Positions 54,989-63,877 of a DNA stretch of 64,000 nt are shown one piece after another (positions within the stretch are counted from its first letter, which is position 1; each line of letters starts with the position of its first letter). The position numbers were made by a program, and so were the translations under genes. Source of the stretch: Pseudomonas putida NBRC 14164 (lineage in GTDB: Bacteria > Pseudomonadota > Gammaproteobacteria > Pseudomonadales > Pseudomonadaceae); the NCBI RefSeq assembly GCF_000412675.1, contig NC_021505.1:6092702-6156701 (forward strand). Direction: 5' to 3'. The notes below the pieces were generated by a model that saw only the letters and a list, made by a program, of their open reading frames with translations, was not told the origin of the DNA and made no database searches.

Positions 54989-55861
54989 TCAGCGGATGTG
55001 AGCAAGCACGCCTTGCAACTCGTCAAGCGAGTTGTAACGAATAACCAACTGGCCCTTGCCCTTGTTCCCATGACGGATCTGGACGGCCGACCCCAGGCGC
55101 TCTGCGAGCCGCTGTTCAAGGCGTGCGATATCCGGATCAGGTTTGCTCGGTTCGACCGGATCAGGCTTGTCACTGAGCCACTGACGAACCAGTGCCTCGG
55201 TTTGGCGCACGGTGAGACCACGTGCGACAACATGACGCGCCCCCTCCTCCTGACGGTTTTCGTCCAGGCCGAGCAATGCGCGTGCATGGCCCATCTCCAG
55301 GTCACCGTGGGCGAGCATGGTCTTGATCGCCTCCGGCAAGGTGATCAGGCGCAGCAGGTTGGCCACGGTGACCCGCGACTTGCCCACGGCGTCGGCCACC
55401 TGTTGCTGGGTGAGCTCGAATTCCTGCTGCAGACGCTGCAGGGCCATGGCCTCTTCCAGCGGGTTGAGATCTTCGCGCTGGATGTTCTCGATCAGCGCCA
55501 TGGCAATGGCGGCTTCATCGGGCACTTCGCGGACCATGGCCGGGATCGTGTCCAGGCCGGCCTGCTGGGTCGCGCGCCAGCGGCGCTCACCGGCGATGAT
55601 CTCGAAGCGGTTGTCGCCAATCGGGCGGACCACGATCGGTTGCATGACGCCATGGCTGCGAATCGAATGCGCGAGCTCTTCCAGCGCCTCCGGGTCCATG
55701 TCCCGACGCGGCTGGTACTTGCCACGCTGGATCAGCTCGACCGGCAGGTGTTGCAGTTCTTTCTGGTCGATCTTCACAGCCTGCTCTTCGAGCGCGCTGA
55801 CGGAAGGACCACTGAGCAGTGCATCCAACCCACGTCCGAGACCCCGTTTCTTGACGGCCAT
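54989..55861 (-). CDS. parB: Chromosome partitioning protein ParB
   Basis: CTP-dependent DNA clamp that loads at parS sites and organises the origin region for segregation. The 290-residue product has an N-terminal CTPase/ParA-interacting part with GYQPRR-type motif YQPRRDMDPEALEELAHSI (about residues 48-66) and GERRWRATQQAG (about 91-102). The central HTH is at about 145-210 (LTQQQVADAVGKSRVTVANLLRLITLPE), and the dimerisation end is NSLDELQGVLAHI. It is 9 nt after parA. A parS-like site lies 17 kb away in folE2. Confidence 0.97.
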   Translation of the reverse strand: MAVKKRGLGRGLDALLSGPSVSALEEQAVKIDQKELQHLPVELIQRGKYQPRRDMDPEALEELAHSIRSHGVMQPIVVRPIGDNRFEIIAGERRWRATQQAGLDTIPAMVREVPDEAAIAMALIENIQREDLNPLEEAMALQRLQQEFELTQQQVADAVGKSRVTVANLLRLITLPEAIKTMLAHGDLEMGHARALLGLDENRQEEGARHVVARGLTVRQTEALVRQWLSDKPDPVEPSKPDPDIARLEQRLAERLGSAVQIRHGNKGKGQLVIRYNSLDELQGVLAHIR

Positions 55862-55870
55862 ACGGATTCC

Positions 55871-56662
55871 TTAAGTTGTTTGTGCAGTGCGTGATGGACG
55901 GCGCTGGCGGCGAACCAGTTCCCCGGCCAGAGCCAGATAAGCCAGCGCGCCGCGCGATTGCTTGTCGTAGGCCAGGGCCGGCATGCCGAAGCTGGGGGCC
56001 TCGGCCAGGCGAATATTGCGCGGAATGACCGTGTCGTACAGCTGCGGGCCAAAGTGTTCCTTCAGCTGCGCCGAAACATCGTTGTTCAGGCTCAGGCGAG
56101 GATCGTACATGGTCCGCAGCAAGCCCTCGATCTTCAGCTCCGGATTCAACCGGGCGGCGATGCGCTTGATGTTATCCACAAGGTCGCTGAGGCCTTCCAG
56201 TGCGTAGTACTCGCACTGCATGGGGATGATCACGCCATCGGAAGCGACCAGGGCGTTGAGCGTGAGCATCGACAGCGACGGCGGGCAGTCGATGAGGATG
56301 TAGTCGTAGTTCTCACGGATAGGCGCCAGTGCGTTGCGCAGACGGCTCTCCTTGACCTGCATTTCCAGCAGCACCACCTCGGCGGCCGTCAGGTCGCGGT
56401 TGGCCGGCAGCAACTGGAACCCACCATGCTCGGAGTAATGCATGGCCTGGGCCAGGTCGCATTCCCCGATCAGCAGGTCGTAGACCGAGTGCTCGAGCTC
56501 GTGCTTGTCCACACCGCTGCCCATGGTGGCGTTGCCCTGCGGATCGAGGTCGATCAGCAGCACACGACGCTTGGTCGCGGCCAGCGAGGCGGCGAGATTG
56601 ATACAGGTGGTGGTCTTGCCTACACCACCTTTCTGGTTCGCGATTGCGAATACCTTAGCCAT
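55871..56662 (-). CDS. parA: Chromosome partitioning ATPase ParA (Soj)
   Basis: ATP-dependent DNA-binding partner that moves ParB-parS complexes. The 263-residue product has the deviant Walker A NQKGGVGKTTTCINLAASL (about residues 8-26), DLDPQGNATMGSG (about 38-50) and IDCPPSLSMLTLNAL (about 122-136). There is no N-terminal HTH, as expected for the chromosomal type. It is 18 nt after rsmG and 9 nt before parB, so a four-gene mnmG-rsmG-parA-parB transcript is likely. One exact DnaA 9-mer lies inside (56172). Confidence 0.97.
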   Translation of the reverse strand: MAKVFAIANQKGGVGKTTTCINLAASLAATKRRVLLIDLDPQGNATMGSGVDKHELEHSVYDLLIGECDLAQAMHYSEHGGFQLLPANRDLTAAEVVLLEMQVKESRLRNALAPIRENYDYILIDCPPSLSMLTLNALVASDGVIIPMQCEYYALEGLSDLVDNIKRIAARLNPELKIEGLLRTMYDPRLSLNNDVSAQLKEHFGPQLYDTVIPRNIRLAEAPSFGMPALAYDKQSRGALAYLALAGELVRRQRRPSRTAQTT

Positions 56663-56680
56663 TGATGCGCGTGTTCCCAG

Positions 56681-57331
56681 TCATGCCTTGCGGCGCAGTA
56701 TCAGCAGATGGCGCTGGCCCTGGCAACCTGGAACGGTCAGGGCCTGTTCGCTTTCCACTGTGAAGTCTGCGGGCAATGCTACCAGTTCATCGGCAGGATG
56801 CAGCCCCTTCATTGCAAGCCATTGCGTCCCGGTGTCGCCCAGATGGCGGGTCCAGTTGGTGAAGTTCTCCATGCTGCTGAAAGCGCGGGAGATGATTCCG
56901 TCGAACGGCTGCGCCGGCTGGAAGGCTTCGACCCGGCTGTGGATAACCGTGAGGTTGTCCAGTTTGAGCTCCATTTTCACCTGGGTCAGGAAGCGGGTCT
57001 TCTTGCCGTTGGAGTCCAGCACCGTCACGCGCTTGTGCGGATGCAGGATAGCCAACGGAATACCCGGCATGCCACCGCCGCTGCCGACATCCAGCCAGTT
57101 GTCACGCTCGCTGTGGATAAACGCCATGACGCTCAGGCTGTCGAGCAGATGGCGCGACACCATCTCGTCCGGGTCGCGCACGGCCGTGAGGTTGTAGGCT
57201 TTGTTCCATTTGATCAACAGGGCCAGGTAGCCAAGCAGTTTCTCGTGCTGCTCGGCGCTCAGCTCGACACCGAGCTGGCGCGCGCCTGTGGACAACTCTT
57301 CAGCGTGTTGCGGGGTGACCAGGGAACTCAA
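56681..57331 (-). CDS. rsmG: 16S rRNA (guanine527-N7)-methyltransferase RsmG
   Basis: Methylates G527 of 16S rRNA using S-adenosylmethionine; its loss gives low-level streptomycin resistance. The 216-residue Rossmann-fold protein has WLDVGSGGGMPGIPLAI (about residues 79-95), SNGKKTRFL and ISRAFSSMENF. The start appears to be TTG, which overlaps the mnmG stop as TTGA, with GGAG 8 nt upstream, so it is translationally coupled. Two exact DnaA 9-mers lie inside (56938, 57112). Confidence 0.95.
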   Translation of the reverse strand: MSSLVTPQHAEELSTGARQLGVELSAEQHEKLLGYLALLIKWNKAYNLTAVRDPDEMVSRHLLDSLSVMAFIHSERDNWLDVGSGGGMPGIPLAILHPHKRVTVLDSNGKKTRFLTQVKMELKLDNLTVIHSRVEAFQPAQPFDGIISRAFSSMENFTNWTRHLGDTGTQWLAMKGLHPADELVALPADFTVESEQALTVPGCQGQRHLLILRRKA

Positions 57332-59223
57332 GCGCTTTGCTCCAATTCGCGGCCAGCGCCGCGTTTTTTCAAGTAAATCAGCAACAGGGAAATCGCCGCC
57401 GGGGTCACGCCCGGGATGCGCGAAGCCTGGCCCAGGGTTTCCGGGCGGGTCTGGCCAAGCTTGCCCTGAATCTCCTTGGAAAGGCCGGAAATCGTCGTGT
57501 AGTCGATATCCACAGGCAGGCGGGTGTCTTCGCTGGCGCGCAGGCGAGCGATTTCATCCTGCTGGCGGTCGATGTAGCCCGCGTACTTGGTGCGGATCTC
57601 GACCTGCTCGGCGACCTGTGGATCGATTGCGTCACCGCCGGTCGCCTCGATCAGCCCGGCGTAGTCGATTTCCGGGCGCGCCAACAGGTTCAGCAGGCTG
57701 TACTCGTGGCTGAGCGGCGTGCCGAACTTATCCACAATGGCTTGGCCTTGTTCGGTGTTCGGCCGAACCCAGGTCGACTTCAGGCGCTGTTCCTCACGCT
57801 CGATGCCGTCACGCTTGGCGCAGAAGGCGGCCCAGCGCTGATCGTCGATAAGGCCCAGTTCACGGCCTTTCTCGGTCAGGCGCAGGTCGGCGTTGTCTTC
57901 GCGCAGGATCAGGCGGTACTCGGCACGTGAGGTGAACATGCGGTACGGCTCCTGGGTACCCAGGGTGATCAGGTCGTCGACCAGTACGCCGATGTAGGCT
58001 TCGTCGCGGCGCGGGCACCAGCTTTCGCGGCCCTGTGCGCGCAATGCGGCGTTGGTCCCGGCCAGCAGGCCCTGGGCACCGGCTTCTTCGTAACCGGTGG
58101 TGCCGTTGATCTGCCCGGCGAAGAACAGGCCACCGATGACTTTGGTCTCGAGGCTGTACTTGAGGTCACGCGGGTCGAAGTAGTCGTACTCGATGGCGTA
58201 GCCCGGGCGGACGATGTGGGCGTTTTCCATGCCGCGGATCGAACGCACCAGCTCCAGCTGCACGTCGAACGGCAGCGATGTGGAAATACCGTTGGGGTAC
58301 AGCTCATGGGTGTTCAGGCCTTCCGGCTCGATGAACACCTGGTGGCTTTCCTTGTCGGCGAACCGGTGAATCTTGTCTTCGATCGATGGGCAGTAGCGCG
58401 GACCGACGCCTTCGATCACACCCGAGTACATCGGCGAACGATCGAGGTTCGAGGCGATGATCTCGTGGGTACGCGCATTGGTATGGGTAATCCAGCAGCT
58501 CACCTGCCGTGGGTGCATTTCGGCATTGCCCATGAAGGACATGACCGGGATCGGCGTATCACCTGGCTGCTCGGTCATCACCGAGAAATCCACAGAGCGC
58601 CCATCGATGCGTGGCGGAGTCCCGGTTTTCAAGCGGCCGACGCGCAGTGGCAGTTCACGCATGCGGTGGGCCAGGGCGATCGAGGGTGGATCACCGGCAC
58701 GGCCACCGGAATGGTTTTGCAGACCAATGTGGATAAGCCCGCCGAGGAAAGTACCAGTGGTCAGTACCACCGATTCGGCGAAGAAACGCAAACCCATCTG
58801 GGTAACTACGCCCTTGACCTGGTCCTGCTCGACGATCAGGTCGTCGCAGGACTGCTGGAATATCCACAGGTTCGGCTGGTTTTCCAGGATTTCACGCACC
58901 ACCGCCTTGTAGATGGCGCGGTCGGCCTGCGCACGGGTGGCGCGTACCGCCGGGCCCTTGCGGTTGTTCAGAACGCGGAACTGGATGCCGCTCTTGTCGG
59001 TGGCCAGCGCCATGGCGCCGCCGAGGGCATCGATCTCTTTGACCAGATGGCTTTTGCCAATACCGCCGATGGCGGGGTTGCAGCTCATGTGACCGAGGGT
59101 TTCCACGTTATGGGTCAGCAGCAGGGTTTTCACACCCATGCGTGCAGACGCAAGCGCAGCCTCGGTACCGGCATGGCCGCCGCCGATGACGATCACTTCA
59201 AAACGGGAAGGGAAATCCACCAC
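57328..59223 (-). CDS. mnmG: tRNA uridine-5-carboxymethylaminomethyl enzyme MnmG (GidA)
   Basis: FAD enzyme that with MnmE installs the cmnm5 group on wobble U34 of certain tRNAs. The 631-residue product has the FAD loop VIGGGHAGTEAALASARMG (about residues 11-29), GHMSCNPAIGGIGKSHLVKEIDALGG (about 43-68, with a catalytic Cys) and the signature QINGTTGYEEAGAQGLLAG. Length is normal. It is first in the mnmG-rsmG-parAB set. The 630-nt spacer upstream separates it from mnmE and holds the DnaA-box cluster. Two exact DnaA 9-mers lie inside (57728, 58728). Confidence 0.98.
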   Translation of the reverse strand: MVDFPSRFEVIVIGGGHAGTEAALASARMGVKTLLLTHNVETLGHMSCNPAIGGIGKSHLVKEIDALGGAMALATDKSGIQFRVLNNRKGPAVRATRAQADRAIYKAVVREILENQPNLWIFQQSCDDLIVEQDQVKGVVTQMGLRFFAESVVLTTGTFLGGLIHIGLQNHSGGRAGDPPSIALAHRMRELPLRVGRLKTGTPPRIDGRSVDFSVMTEQPGDTPIPVMSFMGNAEMHPRQVSCWITHTNARTHEIIASNLDRSPMYSGVIEGVGPRYCPSIEDKIHRFADKESHQVFIEPEGLNTHELYPNGISTSLPFDVQLELVRSIRGMENAHIVRPGYAIEYDYFDPRDLKYSLETKVIGGLFFAGQINGTTGYEEAGAQGLLAGTNAALRAQGRESWCPRRDEAYIGVLVDDLITLGTQEPYRMFTSRAEYRLILREDNADLRLTEKGRELGLIDDQRWAAFCAKRDGIEREEQRLKSTWVRPNTEQGQAIVDKFGTPLSHEYSLLNLLARPEIDYAGLIEATGGDAIDPQVAEQVEIRTKYAGYIDRQQDEIARLRASEDTRLPVDIDYTTISGLSKEIQGKLGQTRPETLGQASRIPGVTPAAISLLLIYLKKRGAGRELEQSA

Positions 59224-59320
59224 GCACCTCGTGCCTGTTTTTGCGAATAGAGAAGGTAAGCCGACAAGTATAGGGACTTCACCCCCTTTAAAGAAACCGT
59301 CTGCGCAAATTTTGACCAGT

Positions 59321-59630
59321 CTGTGGATGAGTGGCAGACAACAGAAATCAACAAGAAGAAATTTATAAAAGCTTTGTTTTTATGTTTATTCTTATGCACA
59401 ACGATATCTGTGGATAAAGCTCTGTAGGCCATGAATTGCGATGTGTAGAGAGAAATTAAACCCTGTGTCTGGAGTGCCATGAGGGCTATGGATAACGTCA
59501 TTTAGCCTGTGGATGAAATGCCTATTTACCCACAGGCGGATTTCTCCTCAGGAAAAAAGCCTGCTTATCAACTGAGCTGAAGATGGGTTTTCCACAGGGC
59601 TCCTGAGCGCAGTTTTCAGCTTGTGGATGA
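59321..59630. other. DnaA-box cluster with AT-rich segment, candidate origin-like region
   Basis: DnaA-type 9-mers: TGTGGATGA (59322), TTATGCACA (59392), TGTGGATAA (59409, exact), TATGGATAA (59487), TGTGGATGA (59508), TTACCCACA (59526), TTTTCCACA (59588) and TGTGGATGA (59622). An AT-rich stretch (about 59349-59395) lies beside the first ones. It is non-coding, upstream of mnmG. Confidence 0.72.
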
Positions 59631-59800
59631 AAAAATACTCAAGATCGCGAGCGACGCGGACAAGGCGACAGCCGGTTTTCCGCAAAAGCGTCGGCCCAGC
59701 CATAGAGATCTAGCGGTTGTACTGGCGTCTTCGCGGGCTTGCCCGCGCCCACAGGTGCGCTGTTGACCTCGCTGTGGTCATCTCCTGCAACGAATTTGAG
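59631..59800. other. Remainder of mnmG-mnmE spacer with a partial REP
   Basis: No gene. It contains a truncated REP core (TCTTCGCGGGCTTGCCCGCG then CCCACA, 59728-59753). The rest shows nothing I can name. Confidence 0.5.
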
Positions 59801-59802
59801 GC

Positions 59803-59830
59803 AAAAAAAAGCCGCTCCCTAAGGAGCGGC
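59803..59830 (-). terminator. Rho-independent terminator of mnmE
   Basis: On the minus strand GCCGCTCC pairs with GGAGCGGC across 4 nt, followed by eight T residues, 24 nt after the mnmE stop. Confidence 0.93.
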
Positions 59831-59853
59831 GCTTGGCCTTGCCTGGCTGTGGA

Positions 59854-61224
59854 TTACTTGCCGATGCAGAAGCTGGAGAAAATGCGCCCCAGCAGGTCAT
59901 CCGAGCTGAACGCCCCGGTAATTTCCCCCAAGGCATGCTGTGCCTGGCGCAAGTCCTCTGCCAGCAGCTCTCCTGCGCCCGCCAAGGTCAACTGTGCACG
60001 GCCGTGCTCCAGGTGCTCGCTGGCTTGGCGCAAGGCATCCAGGTGCCGCCGGCGGGCACTGAAACCACTCTCCGCCGTCTGTTCGTAACCCATGCAGGCC
60101 TTCAGATGGTCGCGCAGCAGTTGCAGCCCAGAGTCGTCGCCCTTGGCACTGAGGGTGATGGTCACATGGCCGTCATCGCACTGTTCCAGCGCCACCCGCT
60201 CGCCACTCAGGTCGGCCTTGTTGCGAATCAGCGTGACCTTGGCAGGGTCGGGCCGCTGATCGAGAAACTCGGGCCATAAAGCGAACGGATCGCTGGCCTC
60301 GGGCGCTGTGGAGTCGACCACCAGCAACACACGATCGGCCTCGCCAATGGCCTTCAGGGCGCGTTCCACGCCGATCTTTTCCACATGGTCATCGGTATCA
60401 CGCAAACCGGCGGTATCGACCACATGCAGCGGCATACCGTCGATGTGGATATGTTCGCGCAGGATGTCCCGGGTGGTGCCGGCGATATCGGTGACAATGG
60501 CGGCTTCCCGACCAGCCAGTTGATTTAGCAGGCTCGACTTGCCGGCGTTCGGCCGCCCGGCGATTACCACCGTCATGCCGTCACGCAGCAAGGCACCCTG
60601 CCCGGCCTCACGTTGCACGGTGGATAACTCGCCGCGCACTGCATCGAGCATCGACAGTACGTGGCCATCGGCGAGGAAGTCGATCTCCTCTTCGGGGAAG
60701 TCGATTGCTGCCTCGACGTAGATGCGCAGGGCGATCAGCGCCTCGGTCAGGCTGTGCACACGCTTGGAGAACTCCCCCTGCAGCGAGCGCAGGGCGTTAC
60801 GTGCCGCCTGGCTGGAGCTGGCCTCGATCAGGTCGGCAATGGCTTCGGCCTGGGCCAGGTCGAGCTTGTCGTTGAGGAACGCGCGTTCGCTGAATTCACC
60901 CGGGCGGGCCAGGCGACAGCCAACTTGTACACAGCGCTGCAGCAGCATGTCCAGGACCACTGGGCCACCGTGGCCCTGGAGTTCGAGCACATCTTCGCCG
61001 GTGAACGAGTTCGGCCCAGGGAAGAACAACGCAATCCCCTCGTCAAGCACCAGCCCTTCATCGTCGCGGAACGGGCCGTAATGGGCATGGCGAGGGGTCA
61101 GCGTACGACCGGTGATCAACTGCCCGGCCTTGCTGGCCAAAGGGCCGGACAACCTGACAATACCCACACCACCGCGGCCTTGGGCGGTAGCGATGGCGGC
61201 GATGGTTTCACGCACAGTGTTCAT
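59854..61224 (-). CDS. mnmE: tRNA modification GTPase MnmE (TrmE)
   Basis: GTPase partner of MnmG in wobble-uridine modification. The 456-residue product has an N-terminal tetrahydrofolate-binding domain, then a helical domain. The inserted G domain has GRPNAGKSSLLNQLAG (about residues 223-238), TTRDILREH, DTAGLRDTDD (about 268-277) and NKADL, and the protein ends CIGK with the conserved Cys. It is separated from yidC by a terminator-like hairpin and from mnmG by the origin-like spacer. Confidence 0.98.
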   Translation of the reverse strand: MNTVRETIAAIATAQGRGGVGIVRLSGPLASKAGQLITGRTLTPRHAHYGPFRDDEGLVLDEGIALFFPGPNSFTGEDVLELQGHGGPVVLDMLLQRCVQVGCRLARPGEFSERAFLNDKLDLAQAEAIADLIEASSSQAARNALRSLQGEFSKRVHSLTEALIALRIYVEAAIDFPEEEIDFLADGHVLSMLDAVRGELSTVQREAGQGALLRDGMTVVIAGRPNAGKSSLLNQLAGREAAIVTDIAGTTRDILREHIHIDGMPLHVVDTAGLRDTDDHVEKIGVERALKAIGEADRVLLVVDSTAPEASDPFALWPEFLDQRPDPAKVTLIRNKADLSGERVALEQCDDGHVTITLSAKGDDSGLQLLRDHLKACMGYEQTAESGFSARRRHLDALRQASEHLEHGRAQLTLAGAGELLAEDLRQAQHALGEITGAFSSDDLLGRIFSSFCIGK

Positions 61225-61259
61225 GCTCGAAAGCCTCTACGACAAAAACGACAGATAGC

Positions 61260-61290
61260 AAAAACGCCCCACTAGGGGGCGTTTTTTATT
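61260..61290. terminator. Hairpin between yidC and mnmE
   Basis: AAAAACGCCCC and GGGGCGTTTTTT form a stem with A/T runs on both sides, 23 nt after yidC; on the minus strand it ends in five T residues. Confidence 0.88.
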
Positions 61291-61312
61291 CACAGGCTAG
61301 CGTACTAGCCCG

Positions 61313-62995
61313 TCAAGCAGCAGCTTTTTTGGTGGCTGCTTCGATACGGCGAGTGATGTACCACTGCTGCGAAATCGACAGGCAGTTGTTCACAACCCAG
61401 TACAGAACCAGACCAGCCGGGAACCACAGGAAGAAGAAGGTGAAGATGATCGGCATCATTTTCATCACCTTGGCCTGCATCGGATCCGGCGGCGTAGGGT
61501 TCAGGCGCTGCTGGATGAACATGGTTGCGCCCATGATGATCGGCAGGATGAAGAACGGATCCTTGATCGACAGGTCGGTAATCCACAGCATCCATGGAGC
61601 CTGGCGCATTTCTACGCTTTCCAGCAGTACCCAGTACAGGGCCAGGAATACCGGCATCTGCACCAGGATCGGCAGGCAGCCGCCCAGCGGGTTGATCTTC
61701 TCTTTCTTGTACAGCTCCATCATCGCCTGGGACATCTTCTGGCGATCGTCACCGAAGCGTTCCTTCAGCGCGGCGAGCTTGGGCGCAACAGCACGCATAC
61801 GTGCCATGGAGCGGTAGCTGGCAGCCGACAGCGGGAAGAACAGGCCTTTGATCAGCATGGTCAGCACGATGATCGACCAGCCCCAGTTACCCAGCAGGCT
61901 GTGGATATGTTGCAGCAGCCAGAAGATCGGCTGGGCAATGAACCACAGGAAGCCGTAGTCGACGGTCAGTTCCAGGCCTGGGGACAACTCTTTCAGCTTG
62001 GACTGGATCTTCGGGCCGGCGTACAGCATGGCGCTGGTTTCGACCTTGCCACCAGCAGGGACGCTGAGGGCCGGGCCGGTGTAGCCGATGATGTAGTTGC
62101 CTTGGCTGTCCTTGCGGGTCTGGACAACGTTGTTGTCCGACTTGGCCGGAATCCAGGCGGTCACGAAGTAGTGCTGCAGCCATGCAACCCAGCCGCCGGA
62201 CACATTTTCTTTCAAACTACCTTTGTCGATGTCCTTCATCGAGACCTTTTTGTAAGGCTCGGAAGCTGTCCACAGGGCTGCGCCCAGGTAGGTGGCGGTG
62301 CCAGTGGCAGTGCTCGAGGACGGATCGCCGCTGGCGTCACGCTTGAGCTGGGCAAACATGTTGCCGCTCCAGGCCTGGTCGCTCTGGTTGTCGATCAGGT
62401 AGCTGACATTCAGGTCGTACTCACCGCGCTTGAAGCTGAAGCGCTTGATGTAGTTGACACCGTTGTCGCTGAACTTCAGGTCGACCACCAGTTGTTCCTG
62501 GCCGTCGGCCAGCTGGTAGCTCTTCTGCTCGGCGGCATACAGCGGGCGGCCGCTGGCGCGGGCATCCGGGCCGTTGGCACCGGTCAGACCGCTTTGTGCC
62601 AGGTAAACACGCTCACCACCGTTGTCGAACAACTGGAACGGAATGTTCGGGTGGTCCTGACGGCGTGGGTACTTCGGCAGGTTCAACTGGACGATGTCAC
62701 CACCGACCGGATCGATAGCCAGTTCCAGAACGTCGGTCTTGACTCGGATCAGGTCCTTGCTGAGTGCGACCGGTGCCAGTTCGGCAGGGCTCGATTCGGC
62801 GTTGGCGCTCGGTACATCGGCGCTGGCGCCGTTGTTACCGGCCGGCACGCCATCGGGCAAGCCCGGCGCAACAGTGCTGGCAGCAGTATTCTGAGTCGGC
62901 AGGGCAGCCTGGCCGTAGTCATCGTTCCACTTCAGGACCATGACGTAGGACACGACTGCCAGCGCGGCGATCAGGATCGTGCGTTTAATATCCAT
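61313..62995 (-). CDS. yidC: Membrane protein insertase YidC
   Basis: Inserts and folds inner-membrane proteins alone or with SecYEG. The 560-residue product has an N-terminal helix (about residues 5-22), a large periplasmic beta domain (about 50-350, with an Ala/Pro/Ser-rich linker first) and the five-helix insertase core (about 355-555). The core contains MYQEE-type segment MMELYKKEKINPLGGCLPILVQMPVFLALYWVL and WFPAGLVLYWVVNNCLSISQQW. yidD lies 2 nt upstream, in the conserved rpmH-rnpA-yidD-yidC order. Confidence 0.98.
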   Translation of the reverse strand: MDIKRTILIAALAVVSYVMVLKWNDDYGQAALPTQNTAASTVAPGLPDGVPAGNNGASADVPSANAESSPAELAPVALSKDLIRVKTDVLELAIDPVGGDIVQLNLPKYPRRQDHPNIPFQLFDNGGERVYLAQSGLTGANGPDARASGRPLYAAEQKSYQLADGQEQLVVDLKFSDNGVNYIKRFSFKRGEYDLNVSYLIDNQSDQAWSGNMFAQLKRDASGDPSSSTATGTATYLGAALWTASEPYKKVSMKDIDKGSLKENVSGGWVAWLQHYFVTAWIPAKSDNNVVQTRKDSQGNYIIGYTGPALSVPAGGKVETSAMLYAGPKIQSKLKELSPGLELTVDYGFLWFIAQPIFWLLQHIHSLLGNWGWSIIVLTMLIKGLFFPLSAASYRSMARMRAVAPKLAALKERFGDDRQKMSQAMMELYKKEKINPLGGCLPILVQMPVFLALYWVLLESVEMRQAPWMLWITDLSIKDPFFILPIIMGATMFIQQRLNPTPPDPMQAKVMKMMPIIFTFFFLWFPAGLVLYWVVNNCLSISQQWYITRRIEAATKKAAA

Positions 62996-62997
62996 GA

Positions 62998-63243
62998 TTA
63001 CTCGGCTATCGAAGAAGTTCGGGAGGAAGGAGCGGGTGGAACGGGGTCGAAACCGCCGTCATTCCACGGATGACAACGCCCCAGGCGACGAACGGCCAGC
63101 CACCCACCACGCCAGACGCCATGGTTTTCGATGGCTTCATAAGCGTAACAGGAGCAACTGGGGAAAAAACGACAGTGGTTGGCCATCAGAGGACTAATGG
63201 CGTAACGGTAAAACTGGATCGGAACGAGTGCCAGTTTACGCAT
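62998..63243 (-). CDS. yidD: Membrane protein insertion efficiency factor YidD
   Basis: An 81-residue small peripheral membrane protein that assists YidC-dependent insertion. The conserved cysteine segments FFPSCSCYAYEAIENHG (about residues 26-42) and RLGRCHPWNDGGFDPVP (about 53-69) identify it, with an amphipathic N-terminus (LALVPIQFYRYAISPL). Its start overlaps the rnpA 3' end by 8 nt, which is usual. Confidence 0.96.
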   Translation of the reverse strand: MRKLALVPIQFYRYAISPLMANHCRFFPSCSCYAYEAIENHGVWRGGWLAVRRLGRCHPWNDGGFDPVPPAPSSRTSSIAE

Positions 63244-63640
63244 CTTGACTGTCTACCCCTGCGGAATTGGCGGTGACTGCTGGAGTTGGCCGGCTGCGCG
63301 CCAGACGTTTCCAGAGTTTGCCAAAGTGTTGGTGCAATTCCGGGTTTTCTATCTCACCCAATCCCTTGCGCGCGACGATCACGATGTCCAACCCGGCAAG
63401 CAACTGCTGGTTCAGGCGAAAGGAATCGCGCATCAAGCGCTTGAGGCGGTTGCGTTGAACGGCGAGCTTGACGCTCTTCTTGCCGATCACCAGGCCGAGA
63501 CGAGGGTGATCGAGACCGTTCTCGCGAGCAAGGATCAGCAGGTTTTTCCCTGGAACCTTGCCGGTTGGGGAGTCGAAGACCGCTTTGAAGTGTCGGGGTG
63601 TAAGCAGTCGCTTTTCCCGACTGAAGTCCTGACTCACCAC
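63236..63640 (-). CDS. rnpA: Ribonuclease P protein component
   Basis: Protein subunit of RNase P, which matures the 5' ends of tRNAs. The 134-residue basic protein has FSREKRLLTPRHFKAVFDSP at the start and the RNR signature VKLAVQRNRLKRLMRDSFR (about residues 59-77). The start is a GTG (the first of two in a row, MVSQDF). Further upstream the frame stays open through rpmH but is not conserved sequence. It lies 13 nt after rpmH. Confidence 0.95.
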   Translation of the reverse strand: MVSQDFSREKRLLTPRHFKAVFDSPTGKVPGKNLLILARENGLDHPRLGLVIGKKSVKLAVQRNRLKRLMRDSFRLNQQLLAGLDIVIVARKGLGEIENPELHQHFGKLWKRLARSRPTPAVTANSAGVDSQDA

Positions 63641-63653
63641 CTGTGCCGAAAAA

Positions 63654-63788
63654 TCAAATGGCCAGACGCTTACGGCCTTTGGCACGACGACGCGACAGAA
63701 CGGCGCGGCCGTTTTTGGTAGCCATACGGGCACGGAAACCGTGGGTGCGGGCGCGCTTGATGGTGCTTGGTTGGAAAGTACGTTTCAT
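63654..63788 (-). CDS. rpmH: 50S ribosomal protein L34
   Basis: A 44-residue highly basic ribosomal protein (MKRTFQPSTIKRARTHGFRA at the start, RRRAKGRKRLAI at the end), complete and identical in pattern to bacterial L34. AGGTAA lies 6 nt before the ATG. First gene of the rpmH-rnpA-yidD-yidC transcript. Confidence 0.97.
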   Translation of the reverse strand: MKRTFQPSTIKRARTHGFRARMATKNGRAVLSRRRAKGRKRLAI

Positions 63789-63848
63789 GGCGTGTTACCT
63801 GGTTTGTCGACGACGGGCCGGGATGGCCCCCTTTTTAAGAGACCGGCG

Positions 63849-63877
63849 ATTCTAGAGAAAGCAAGCCCATAGGTCAA
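63849..63877 (-). promoter_or_regulatory. rpmH: Sigma-70 type promoter of rpmH
   Basis: On the minus strand TTGACC (-35, 63872-63877), a 17-nt spacer and TAGAAT (-10, 63849-63854), about 55 nt upstream of the rpmH start. Confidence 0.72.

Noticed and set aside
63641..63733. Upstream extension of rnpA through rpmH
   Set aside because: The extra residues come from reading rpmH in another frame; the conserved protein starts at the GTG of MVSQDF.
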